Assembly (NCBI GenBank): GCA_035362115.1
Contig: DAOSDD010000061.1
Coordinates: forward strand, 1-19,256
Length of the DNA: 19,256 nt
Reading direction: 5' to 3'
Origin: DUMC01 sp035362115
Lineage (GTDB): Bacteria > Bacillota > Clostridia > Acetivibrionales > DUMC01
The notes beneath the pieces were generated by a model, which made no database searches, was not told where the DNA came from, and saw only the letters and a list, made by a program, of their open reading frames with translations. Positions 8,785 to 16,330 of this stretch are shown here, piece by piece. A program made the translations under genes and the position numbers. How positions within the stretch are numbered: position 1 is the first letter of the stretch; every line of letters starts with the position of its first letter.

Positions 8785-8868
8785 CTAGTACCTCTGCACT
8801 AAATTACACATTTCATCATATTTATTCATCATATTTTGAGCAAGTTTGATCTGGCATCTTGCCTTATT
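8785..8868 (-). pseudogene. Second relic of the NahK-like kinase C-terminus
   Basis: The minus strand reads NKARCQIKLAQ, then NKYDEMCNLVQRY and a stop at 8785. This is the same terminal segment as the first kinase relic. By eye about 72 of 82 bases match the DNA at about 7341-7422, with differences scattered as between diverged paralogues, not a fresh duplication. Similarity stops abruptly at about 8868, where unrelated DNA begins. Confidence 0.6.
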
Positions 8869-8901
8869 GCAAAAAACCTTGTCCCTTTCAATATGTAAAA
8901 A

Positions 8902-8934
8902 GTGCCTGGCATGTGTGCATTTCGTGCCTGGCAC
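8902..8934. repeat. Pair of GTGCCTGGCA repeats
   Basis: GTGCCTGGCA occurs at 8902-8911 and 8924-8933, 22 bases apart. The unit is itself nearly palindromic (GTGCC/GGCAC), so the two can pair with each other. Similar GTGCCAGGCAC motifs are scattered in many bacterial genomes. No transposase is visible here. Confidence 0.4.
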
Positions 8935-9002
8935 CGAGTTATTTCTTTTTAAGCCTTTTTATGAATCCTTCAAGTCATATTATCTGTCTGTAACTTTTTC
9001 TA

Positions 9003-9341
9003 TTATTGTTCTTTAGGAGTTTTGTCAAAATAAATAGCAACACATAAAAATACAAAATCTTCATCGGATAATCCCGTAGACTGATGGATAGCATTCCTCG
9101 GGATATATATTACTGTGTCTCTCCCTACTTCTTTTTCAATATCACCAACTTTTACCCTACCTTTACCGCTTAATATTATGTATACTTCTTCCTCATTATG
9201 ATGAGAGCTCTCATCTGTTGTAACACCTTTTTTTACTGTGACTATATTAGATTCTATAATCTCCGCTTCATCGCCAGAAATTATATATCCTAATCCTTTA
9301 TCCTTGCATTCAGAAACTTTCCTAAATATAGGTTTTATCAT
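9003..9341 (-). CDS. Small single-domain cupin protein
   Basis: The protein has 112 residues and one conserved beta-barrel domain of the cupin 2 type. Motif 1 is represented by S-H47-H48 and E52 in HHNEEEVYIILSGKGRV, and motif 2 by IYIPRNAIH with H86. These usually bind a divalent metal at the barrel centre. Such small cupins bind or isomerise sugars or act as sensors; the substrate cannot be read from sequence. GGGGAG lies six bases before the ATG. It is the last gene of the transporter and hydrolase cluster, 63 bases downstream of the ceramidase-like gene, so a role in the same carbohydrate pathway is likely but inferred. Confidence 0.8.
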   Translation of the reverse strand: MIKPIFRKVSECKDKGLGYIISGDEAEIIESNIVTVKKGVTTDESSHHNEEEVYIILSGKGRVKVGDIEKEVGRDTVIYIPRNAIHQSTGLSDEDFVFLCVAIYFDKTPKEQ

Positions 9342-9404
9342 AATAAACTCCCCTTCTTATTACATTGTTATTTTAGAAATATGAGATAAGTATTTTTACT
9401 GCAA

Positions 9405-10748
9405 CTATAATTGATTTAAAGCATTCCTAAACCCTTCCAGAAAATAATTATCAATACCCTTCTTGAATTTGCCTTTCATCCTATACTCCGTTACGGATCC
9501 ATCACCAGCTTCATACCCACCTTCTTCAAGCATTTTATCACTGGGAACATAAGCTATTGCATCATTATATCCAAAATACAATACATTTGCTTCAGGAAGC
9601 AGCTCTTGCAAAACCTTCTTTACATCATAGGAAGGCTCGCCACCGATAGTAAATATATAGTGCCCTTTCCCTATACGGATAATTCCACAATTTAGTATTA
9701 AATAATCATGCAATCTATCATAGTTATTTACAACATATTCTGCATTGGACCACATTAACAATGAACCATTGCTTTCATAATCCTTTACCATATTCTTGTC
9801 AAAAGGAACTTTAGAATTATCACTGAAATTCTGTAATTCCTTTTCAAAAAAGGATAATGGGTAAACTTCTAAAGGTATCTTTATTTGAAACATTCTTGAC
9901 GATAATGATGGTTGAATTACTTCCCACTTCTTGTTTATTAGTGAGCTTTGAATTTTTAACGCCATTGAAGAAGCAACTTCATTACAATCTTCATATGAAA
10001 TAGGATGGAATTTTGATGATTTCGCACCTATCTTTAATTTTGAGTCACCACCGAACCCCTGGAAAAATACAGCAGTACACCCATAATTATTAGCCTCAAT
10101 TAAATGACATAGACGGCCAGGATATTCGCTTGACAAGATTCTATAACTATCTAGATTAGATGGATGGCATGCAAAATTTATAGCAATTACTTTAACATTT
10201 CCACTTTTATCAGTCAATTTTAAAAGATACATATTCTTATCGCATTCTCCATCAGGATTTGGCAATATAGCTCTTTGCATAACATCATCAACTTTTAGCC
10301 TACGGCTTATATTCCATTCCCCCAATATACTTGTATACTCTATTGTTCCTTCATAAATGTTTAAGAAAGCCCGGTTTATACAATCCTTTATTCTTTGTAG
10401 GAGGAAACTTTCGTATTCCGGAGAATGGAATATAAAATCGTACCCTTTTAAACAAGGGCCAAAGTGCGTATGCGTATATGAAATTAGTAGATTATTATAG
10501 GGTATCTGATACTTTTCCGAAAGGTATTCTCCTATTGATATAGGTAGGCTATCATCATGGAAGCATAAGTCAAGTGAAAGCAAAACTAAGATTTGTTTTC
10601 CATCTTTTAATAATAAGCATTTAACATAAAGGTCATCATGGATACCGGTAAAGCTCTTGCCGAAAACCGTCCCAAAACCTAGCATCGTTGTTTCCACGCA
10701 GGGAGTTACAATATCCTTTGCAACGCCGAACATAATATTCTTTGACAT
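9405..10748 (-). CDS. Neutral/alkaline ceramidase-like metallohydrolase
   Basis: The protein resembles the N-terminal domain of neutral non-lysosomal ceramidases (PF04734-like): an opening GVAKDIVTP, then TGIHDDLYVKCLLLKDG, SLDLCF, ISYTHTHFGP with H93 and H95, NFACHPSNLD with H195, and FQGFGGDS with GD at 234-235, where the catalytic region of the family lies. These match the zinc-binding histidines of that fold. True ceramidases split the amide of sphingolipids, are about 650-700 residues and are secreted; this one has about 447 residues, no signal peptide and no C-terminal Ig-like domain. It is therefore probably a cytoplasmic hydrolase of another substrate, perhaps a sugar derivative brought in by the adjacent transporter. 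I chose the ATG at 10748 because AAGGAAGG stands five bases before it; the ATG at 10766 lacks a clear site. Confidence 0.75.
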   Translation of the reverse strand: MSKNIMFGVAKDIVTPCVETTMLGFGTVFGKSFTGIHDDLYVKCLLLKDGKQILVLLSLDLCFHDDSLPISIGEYLSEKYQIPYNNLLISYTHTHFGPCLKGYDFIFHSPEYESFLLQRIKDCINRAFLNIYEGTIEYTSILGEWNISRRLKVDDVMQRAILPNPDGECDKNMYLLKLTDKSGNVKVIAINFACHPSNLDSYRILSSEYPGRLCHLIEANNYGCTAVFFQGFGGDSKLKIGAKSSKFHPISYEDCNEVASSMALKIQSSLINKKWEVIQPSLSSRMFQIKIPLEVYPLSFFEKELQNFSDNSKVPFDKNMVKDYESNGSLLMWSNAEYVVNNYDRLHDYLILNCGIIRIGKGHYIFTIGGEPSYDVKKVLQELLPEANVLYFGYNDAIAYVPSDKMLEEGGYEAGDGSVTEYRMKGKFKKGIDNYFLEGFRNALNQL

Positions 10749-10830
10749 AGAAACCTTCCTTCCCATATAATATTAGCTGAGGGTTAGGGTATGCCTACCC
10801 TCAGCACTATATTCAGCTAACATTATTCCA

Positions 10831-12462
10831 TTATTCATTCCACCTGTCATAAGCCTTTTGTTTTATTTCTAGAATTTCGTCAATTCCCATCTCTTTAACT
10901 TTTGCAACATATGCATCCCATTTACTCAGGGGTTCTATTCCGGTAATAAATTGTGCCCTGGCCTGCGCAACAAAATTATTAATATCTGTTAATTTATTAG
11001 CTATAACGTTATTTTCTTCCTCGGTGACTTTTATCAAAGTATCAGGAAATGAAGGCTTTGCATATGGTAAATTATTTTTAAGCATACCTGTTTCTCTTGC
11101 TATATTATTAGCTCCTCCAGTAGTTGCATAAGTAACCCAAGCACTATAAAACTGGTTCCAGGATGCATATTTGGTAATCCATAACCATACGTTCGAGTCC
11201 CAATCGTCTGGTTGCAGGAAACTAATGTGTGATTTTTCATTGTTTGTATATTTCCAGTTAACTCCTTCCAGTCCGATATTCTGCGAGAGGCAATTTAACC
11301 CTGAACCTGGGACAACTTCATCTTCAGTATAATTCATATCAAACATTCTGAGAAGTTCCCGGACATACTTGCAATTCTTGTTAATTGCTGCTGCGGAAGA
11401 TGATACCCCAATATAACCCTTGACCTTTCTTTCACTTGTGTATTGTGATGTTAACGGTGCCAAGCAATCTATATTGATTTTTCCATCTGGGAAATCTGAT
11501 TCTGCAAGCATATCAGCACTTGTCATAAACGCCGCTTGCCCTGCTTTTATCCTGCCACTTGAAGTATCTGAATCAATTGTAAATAATTCATTTTCCAGCA
11601 ATCCTTCCTTGTATAACTTGTTCGCATATTCCAAATATCTTCGATATTGTTCCGAAATCCTATTGTATACAACTTTTCCCTTACCATCATCTGCGAAATC
11701 ATAATCATGGGCATCACCAAACGCTGAAAATAGAAACGCTTCAGTATGGTATTCGAACGTTCCTTTATTCAAAGGAAGAAACGGTGCATATCCTCCTGTC
11801 AAGCCGGAATCCTTTATTGCCTTAAGTACGTTGTAAAAATCGTCTACAGTCTTTGGTATTTCTAAGTTTAATTTCTTTAAATAGTCAGTACGGTAAAACA
11901 TTTGCCCTATTGAATAAGTTGAATGTACCTGAATTTTAGGGAGGGTATAAATAGCACCATTTAGTTGCCGTATAACTTTTTCAGCTTCAGGATATTTTTT
12001 AAACCAGGATACAAGATTTGGCATATACTCATAGATTAAGTCAGAATAATCATAAAACATTCCGCCTTCTACGCCATAAATGAATTGTCGTTCGTTATCA
12101 ACATAAGCATGGAAGAAGTCAGGGAAATCGCCTGCTGAAAAAAATAATTGAATAGCTGTTGGCTCTGAACTGGAAATCATATTCCATTTAATTTGAATAT
12201 TGCTGATTTCCTCTAGCTTTTGCCAGTAAGACATTTCTTTCGGGTCTCCATCATATGTTCCCGGTGCAAACATTGATGTTACTGTGATGGGCTTTTTAAC
12301 AATAGGATAACCAATCGCATTAAAATTTTCATCAGTTTTTGAGATATCTGTCTCCTGCCCTGCAGTTGTTTTTTGGTTATTTTTTGTTGGTGCGTTACAA
12401 CCAAGTAACAAAGACAACAAAAAAATAATCAAAGTAAACATGGCTATTGATCTTTTTCTCAT
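10831..12462 (-). CDS. ABC transporter sugar-binding lipoprotein, LplA/YtcQ type
   Basis: The 543-residue protein starts with a lipoprotein signal: MRKR, a hydrophobic stretch and the lipobox LLGC with lipidated Cys22, then a flexible polar linker. The rest is an extracellular solute-binding protein of family 1, like LplA/YtcQ of aldouronate-type CUT1 transporters in Gram-positive bacteria. It would capture an oligosaccharide or glycoconjugate outside the membrane and hand it to the two permeases. AAGGAG lies about eight bases before the ATG. It follows the permease gene by 78 bases and precedes the hydrolase gene. The partner permease gene is truncated, so the system may be inactive in this strain. 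Family is sure, ligand unknown. Confidence 0.88.
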   Translation of the reverse strand: MRKRSIAMFTLIIFLLSLLLGCNAPTKNNQKTTAGQETDISKTDENFNAIGYPIVKKPITVTSMFAPGTYDGDPKEMSYWQKLEEISNIQIKWNMISSSEPTAIQLFFSAGDFPDFFHAYVDNERQFIYGVEGGMFYDYSDLIYEYMPNLVSWFKKYPEAEKVIRQLNGAIYTLPKIQVHSTYSIGQMFYRTDYLKKLNLEIPKTVDDFYNVLKAIKDSGLTGGYAPFLPLNKGTFEYHTEAFLFSAFGDAHDYDFADDGKGKVVYNRISEQYRRYLEYANKLYKEGLLENELFTIDSDTSSGRIKAGQAAFMTSADMLAESDFPDGKINIDCLAPLTSQYTSERKVKGYIGVSSSAAAINKNCKYVRELLRMFDMNYTEDEVVPGSGLNCLSQNIGLEGVNWKYTNNEKSHISFLQPDDWDSNVWLWITKYASWNQFYSAWVTYATTGGANNIARETGMLKNNLPYAKPSFPDTLIKVTEEENNVIANKLTDINNFVAQARAQFITGIEPLSKWDAYVAKVKEMGIDEILEIKQKAYDRWNE

Positions 12463-12540
12463 TTTAACATCTCCTTTTTTTATTATATATTATATAAAAC
12501 AGTAAAAACTGTTGTATAAACCCTTTGAAAGTGTTCGTAC

Positions 12541-13098
12541 TTACCCTTTCAAAGATCCGAGCATAACTCCTTTATCAAAATACTTCTGCAAAAAGGGGTA
12601 TAGGATTAAAACAGGCAAAGATGATACAATAATAACAGAGTATTTTAAAAGATGCTTTAACTGTTCCATAAGGTAAAGCCTTTCACCACCAATTTTTTCT
12701 GCCATAGCCGCACTCATTTGCTCTGTTATTAATATTTCTCTGAGAAATAACTGAAGAGGTTTCTTTGCTTTGTCAGAAATATATATAAGCGCTGTAAAGT
12801 AAGAATTCCAATGGCCAACCGCATAATAAAGGGTCATAACTCCGATTAATGCCTTTGAAAGTGGGATTATTATCTGTACAAAGGTTCTTGCTGTTGAACA
12901 TCCATCTATATATGCAGCTTCTTCAAGGTCCCTCGGTATATTTTGGAAGAAAGTGCAACATATAATCATATTATAAACACTAATTGCCCCTGTTATAATC
13001 AATATAAGTCTCGTATCCAATAACCCAAGCTTTTTAATTAATAAATACGAAGGTATTAATCCGCCAGAAAAGTACATCGTAAATAAAAAGTACCCCAT
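12541..13098 (-). pseudogene. ABC sugar permease, LplC/YtcP type, 5' end removed by the mobile element
   Basis: The remaining 185 residues match the C-terminal two thirds of a MalG/LplC-type permease: FSGGLIPSYLLIKKLGL, then the EAA loop EEAAYIDGCS followed by IIIPLSK that contacts the ATPase, and the last membrane spans up to YFDKGVMLGSLKG, a typical end for this family. Family members have about 290 residues, so roughly 105 N-terminal residues with the first membrane spans are missing. In-frame homology stops at about 13098; a stop codon lies three codons upstream of the first ATG, and there is no ribosome binding site. The recombinase gene and its terminator follow at once. The best explanation is that the element inserted here; the missing 5' half should lie at its far end, beyond the window. 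Excision would restore the gene. Confidence 0.8.
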
Positions 13099-13138
13099 TA
13101 GGAGCGGTCAGATAGGGATTTATAATTCCTGAAAAATT
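13095..13138. other. Probable left attachment junction of the mobile element
   Basis: The permease reading frame ends at about 13098, and the element's terminator begins at 13139. Large serine recombinases normally act at a site next to their own gene, so the crossover should be in this short interval. No second copy of the core is seen elsewhere in the window, so the exact point cannot be fixed. Confidence 0.5.
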
Positions 13139-13174
13139 CGGCATAGTCGTAGATTTGCGGCTATGCCGTTTTTT
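13139..13174. terminator. Bidirectional-type terminator after the recombinase gene
   Basis: CGGCATAG (13139-13146) pairs perfectly with CTATGCCG (13161-13168). On the plus strand TTTTTT follows directly; on the minus strand AATTTTT follows. It lies four bases beyond the recombinase stop and would isolate the element from the flanking permease gene. Confidence 0.75.
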
Positions 13175-13177
13175 CGT

Positions 13178-14830
13178 TTAGTTTGGTAAGTCGATAGCGC
13201 CAATGCAGTTATAAAAAATTTGAATCCGCTGGGTTCTGCGGCCATCTACTTTTTCAGCCTTAAATACAATAATTTTGTCAATGAACTCTCGGATAATCTC
13301 TGCATCCAATTCTGTAATTTCTGTGTACTTTTTAACCAGTGCCAAAAAGCGGTCGGTATTGAGGGACTGTTCATTTGCTGTATCAATGGTATGCTTTAAT
13401 TTGGATATCCTTTCTTCCAGTGCCTTCTGCTCGGCTTCATATTCAGCCGACATCTTGTAAAAACGCTCTTCGGGAATTTTGCCCATCACATTGTCCTCAT
13501 ATAGCTTTCGAATGATTTTGTCTATGTCAGCAATGCGAGTCTGTGCTTGTTCATACTCCTTTTGACTTTGGCGGAGTTCTTTGGCAAGTTCCTTTTCTGA
13601 ATTATTCATAACTATACGGATGAATTCCTGTTCATGGTCTTTGGCAAAGGAGGTCACACGCCTTAGGTCTTCTAACAAAAGCTGTTCCACTACAACATTG
13701 CGTATCTGATGTGAACTGCACATACCCTTTTTCTTGCGGTAAGTAGCACAAACGAAGTATTCCTTATCGTGTGTCCATCCCTTGCCTCTAACCTGATACA
13801 GCTTTGCTCCACAGTCGGCACAAAACATCATGCCAGAAAGCATTCCCATTTCACCTAATCGTGATGGTCTTCGCTTGCCATCTCTGATTTTCTGCACTGT
13901 TTCCCAAGTCCCCTCATCAATAATTGCTTCATGGGTATTTTTGAAAACCAGCCAATCTTCTGGATTGTTCAATATCTTGACTTTGCTCTTGTAGGACTTT
14001 TTAGAAGTCTTGAAATTCACTGTGTGACCTAGATATTCCATTTTAGCCAGAATATCTGCTACGGTACGAGCCGACCAAGCATATGGGTTTTCAGGTGGTC
14101 TTGCTGGAGTGTTAATACCCATTTTGCGAAGATGAACCGTAGGTGTATCAATGCATCGTTTTTCAAGTTGCTTTGCTATCTGCGTGGGTCCAAAGCCAGC
14201 CATGCACAGTCGGAAAATATCTCTGACCACTTCGGCGGCTTTCTCATCTATTATCCAGTGCAACTTATCTTCAGGGTCTTTAATATAACCGTAAGGTGGA
14301 TTGGTACAGAGTGGCTTACCAGATTGTCCCTTGGATTTGAACACAGCACGGATTTTCTTGCTAGTATCCTTAGCGTACCATTCATTAATAATGTTAAGAA
14401 ACGGTGTAAAGTCACTGTCTGCTTGGTTTGCACTATCAATACCGTTGTTAATAGCAATGAATCGTACATCTGCTTCAGGAAACATAATCTCGGTATAATA
14501 TCCTACTTTAAGGTAATCCCTGCCGAAACGGGACATATCCTTGATGATAATCGTTCCGATTCTACCGGACTCTACATCAGCAATCATGCGGTTAAAGTCT
14601 GGTCTATCAAAAGTTGTACCGCTGACCCCATCATCCACATAAAATTCGATGTTGCGAAAACCGTTGTCCTCAGCATATTTTTTTAGAATTGCCTTCTGGT
14701 TTACTATGCTGTTGCTGTCTCCTGCAAGCTCATCATCACGGGAAAGCCTGCAGTAAAGAGCAGTAATTTTCGCTTCTTCAAATGCTAATGTTGATTTACG
14801 TATAGTGCTAAATGTTGACTGTCTATTCAT
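13178..14830 (-). CDS. Large serine recombinase of the TnpX/TndX type
   Basis: This 550-residue enzyme begins with the resolvase catalytic domain: YCRLSRDDE with the nucleophile Ser30, then DDGVSGTTFDRP and IIIKDMSRFGRDY. The recombinase domain (about 180-300) includes NPPYGY. A zinc ribbon has FCADCG and a later CATYRKKKGMC. A coiled coil spans about 400-480, and the C-terminal tail IQIFYNCIGAID is like DUF4368. Such proteins excise and integrate transposons and conjugative elements in Clostridia, joining short attachment sites without other factors. GGAGGAG stands four bases before the ATG. It is the last gene on the minus strand and sits at the junction with the interrupted permease, so it is most likely the integrase of this element. 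It appears full length with the key residues present. Confidence 0.93.
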   Translation of the reverse strand: MNRQSTFSTIRKSTLAFEEAKITALYCRLSRDDELAGDSNSIVNQKAILKKYAEDNGFRNIEFYVDDGVSGTTFDRPDFNRMIADVESGRIGTIIIKDMSRFGRDYLKVGYYTEIMFPEADVRFIAINNGIDSANQADSDFTPFLNIINEWYAKDTSKKIRAVFKSKGQSGKPLCTNPPYGYIKDPEDKLHWIIDEKAAEVVRDIFRLCMAGFGPTQIAKQLEKRCIDTPTVHLRKMGINTPARPPENPYAWSARTVADILAKMEYLGHTVNFKTSKKSYKSKVKILNNPEDWLVFKNTHEAIIDEGTWETVQKIRDGKRRPSRLGEMGMLSGMMFCADCGAKLYQVRGKGWTHDKEYFVCATYRKKKGMCSSHQIRNVVVEQLLLEDLRRVTSFAKDHEQEFIRIVMNNSEKELAKELRQSQKEYEQAQTRIADIDKIIRKLYEDNVMGKIPEERFYKMSAEYEAEQKALEERISKLKHTIDTANEQSLNTDRFLALVKKYTEITELDAEIIREFIDKIIVFKAEKVDGRRTQRIQIFYNCIGAIDLPN

Positions 14831-14887
14831 TTTTCTCCTCCATTTCCGACAGTCTTCAAGCGGTTTAGCACTATGTATATTACCGTA

Positions 14888-15091
14888 CTACCTTGAAGAA
14901 GTCGAGTTGATTTCCGTGGATTTATTTGAACTATCTGATAACTTTGAAAGGTTTTTTGCGTTGACTGTAATCAGTCGTTTCAGCTTGGAATATGCACTTT
15001 CCTTTGCTGAATCACTTACTCGTGATTCCACCACATAGACCGTACCTCCGATATCGGATTTGGTTGTGCGGCTGTTACTTTGATTTTCCAT
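14888..15091 (-). CDS. Transposon-encoded TnpW-like small protein
   Basis: The 67-residue protein contains GGTVYVVESRVSDSAKESAYSK followed by KLKRLI, which from memory resembles TnpW proteins: a short strand-rich part (T-x-x-V), an F/VSDSAKE block, then an amphipathic helix. They are found beside large serine recombinases in clostridial transposons; their role is not established. I chose the ATG at 15091 because GGAGGT lies six bases upstream; the frame also extends to 15130 without a site. It lies 57 bases upstream of the recombinase gene and 75 bases downstream of the capsid gene, all on one strand. The tail is rich in serine and threonine. Confidence 0.75.
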   Translation of the reverse strand: MENQSNSRTTKSDIGGTVYVVESRVSDSAKESAYSKLKRLITVNAKNLSKLSDSSNKSTEINSTSSR

Positions 15092-15166
15092 ATCGTGACC
15101 TCCTGTCCGATGTTTTGATGGAACTGGCACTGAGCCGAATTGATGACTCAGTGCCTAATCCATTAT

Positions 15167-16066
15167 TTAAGCTTTTATTTGTAATATTTTCAGAGCATCT
15201 GGTTGAATTAGCTTGCCATCCAATCTCTCGTAAGCAGAAAAGCCAATTTGCCCCTGCAATGCATATAACTCACTTAATTTTTTTATCGTTATTGGTTGAC
15301 GTTCAATCAGCCAGTAGTATGATAAATCTCCAAATACAAGGCTTTTTGCTCCTGCTGATACTGTAGGCATATATGGAGAGGTAACTACAGGCTTTCCGAA
15401 GATGGTGTTATCTGAAGAATTCCACAGATAACTGCCGCTTGTATCTTTAAGGGTTCTAAGAAGCATGGCTGTATTATCGTGCATGATAAACACAGCGTTA
15501 TTTCGGTATTCATCTTTTAATGAAAAATACAGAGAAGTAATCTCATCAAAAGAAATGGTAACACTGTCTGCTGTAGCTACATCTGCGTCTGCCGTAAGTA
15601 TACCTGTTGGCTGTGTTGTGCCATTTCCATTAAATAATGCATTTTCCTCAGCCTTGCCAAAACGCTTCGCAAAATCACCCATCAGATATTTTTCAAGATT
15701 AAAGTTCATATCGGTGACGAATGAGCGGTTTAGCTTGACAAGAGATGCCAGCTTGTATGATTTCACCAGAAACTGTGTAAATGTATCGGCACTTTCGGGG
15801 ATTGGATCTCCGTCTTCAACCCAATCTGCTGTACCCGTTGAGGATACCGCTTGAATTTTACCTTCTGCAGAAGATAGATTGATAACAGTAGCAAATCTAC
15901 GGAATACATTCTCCTTTGCCAAAGCAGTGTTAAAGCCTTCTCTGAACTCGTCTGGTGCGACATAGGCTCCTGCATTATCAAAGCCCTCGCTTAGATTTTG
16001 ATTATTTTCTTCTTTTCCTTTCATAACATTCCAAAACGCTCTATTATAAGTTGTTGATGTTGCCAT
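15167..16066 (-). CDS. HK97-fold phage major capsid protein, without delta domain
   Basis: The 299-residue protein fits the HK97 major capsid family: an N-arm ending in NAGAYVAPDEFREG, strand pairs with EGKIQAVSS and TADWVEDGDPIPES, the long spine region with YKLASLVKLNRSF and FAKRFGKAEENALFNGNGT followed by QPTGIL, and a C-terminal A-domain with FGDLSYYWLIER. These are typical Clostridia phage capsid signatures. Only about 35 residues precede the core, so the usual scaffolding delta domain of about 100 residues is missing, and no prohead protease gene is nearby. AGGAGG lies eight bases before the ATG. It is flanked by a primase-helicase upstream and TnpW downstream; portal, terminase and tail genes are absent from the visible part. 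It could build a small capsid, use a helper phage, or have been co-opted. Family is sure, function in this element is not. Confidence 0.9.
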   Translation of the reverse strand: MATSTTYNRAFWNVMKGKEENNQNLSEGFDNAGAYVAPDEFREGFNTALAKENVFRRFATVINLSSAEGKIQAVSSTGTADWVEDGDPIPESADTFTQFLVKSYKLASLVKLNRSFVTDMNFNLEKYLMGDFAKRFGKAEENALFNGNGTTQPTGILTADADVATADSVTISFDEITSLYFSLKDEYRNNAVFIMHDNTAMLLRTLKDTSGSYLWNSSDNTIFGKPVVTSPYMPTVSAGAKSLVFGDLSYYWLIERQPITIKKLSELYALQGQIGFSAYERLDGKLIQPDALKILQIKA

Positions 16067-16097
16067 AATCGTTTACCTCCTAAATTTTATTAAATGT

Positions 16098-16111
16098 GGG
16101 GTATATACCCC
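16098..16111. repeat. 14-base perfect palindrome upstream of the capsid gene
   Basis: GGGGTATATACCCC is a perfect palindrome about 31 bases upstream of the capsid start. It is the size of a dimeric repressor site and could control capsid expression. This is inference from symmetry and position only. Confidence 0.4.
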
Positions 16112-16179
16112 GTTTGAAACCGCGTTTTTTTACGCGTTGCCCCACGCCCGTTATCCAGATAAAAAGGTGTGGAGATTTG

Positions 16180-16199
16180 ACCTGCCCCTAGGGGCAGGT
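16180..16199. repeat. 20-base perfect palindrome in the primase-capsid gap
   Basis: ACCTGCCCCTAGGGGCAGGT is a perfect 20-base palindrome, GC-rich in an AT-rich setting. With no loop it is more likely a protein-binding site than an RNA hairpin, though cruciform formation is possible. Confidence 0.5.
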
Positions 16200-16236
16200 A
16201 TCAACACATGGAGTCATATCCAGTGGTTTAAAGCTT

Positions 16237-16324
16237 TGTAGCAAGATGTAGCAGGTAAAAACTAAACTCTCTATACGAGAGCGATTTTTTATATAACCTG
16301 TTTTTCTTGCTACAAGCTGCTACA
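16237..16324. repeat. Symmetric array of four TGTAGCA heptamers (candidate origin or operator)
   Basis: TGTAGCA is at 16237-16243 and 16247-16253 on the plus strand, and inverted as TGCTACA at 16308-16314 and 16318-16324. Within each pair the starts are exactly 10 bases apart, one helical turn, and the two pairs are exact mirror images around 16280.5. It directly follows the primase-helicase stop. The phage P4 alpha protein, of similar domain plan, binds short iterons at its origin, so an origin is a reasonable guess. An operator or a folded mRNA segment are alternatives. Confidence 0.5.
16267..16281. terminator. Possible hairpin between primase and capsid genes
   Basis: CTCTC-TATAC-GAGAG is a five-pair stem. 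On the plus strand CGATTTTTT follows; on the minus strand TTTAGTTTTT follows. It could weaken read-through from the primase gene into the capsid gene. The stem is short, so the call is tentative. Confidence 0.35.
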
Positions 16325-16330
16325 CTGTGT

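Noticed and set aside
8902..8934. CRISPR-like repeat
   Set aside because: Only two units of 10 bases with a 12-base gap and no cas genes.
13035..13098. ATG at 13098 as true start of the permease
   Set aside because: No ribosome binding site, a stop three codons upstream, and the family needs about 105 more residues with membrane spans.
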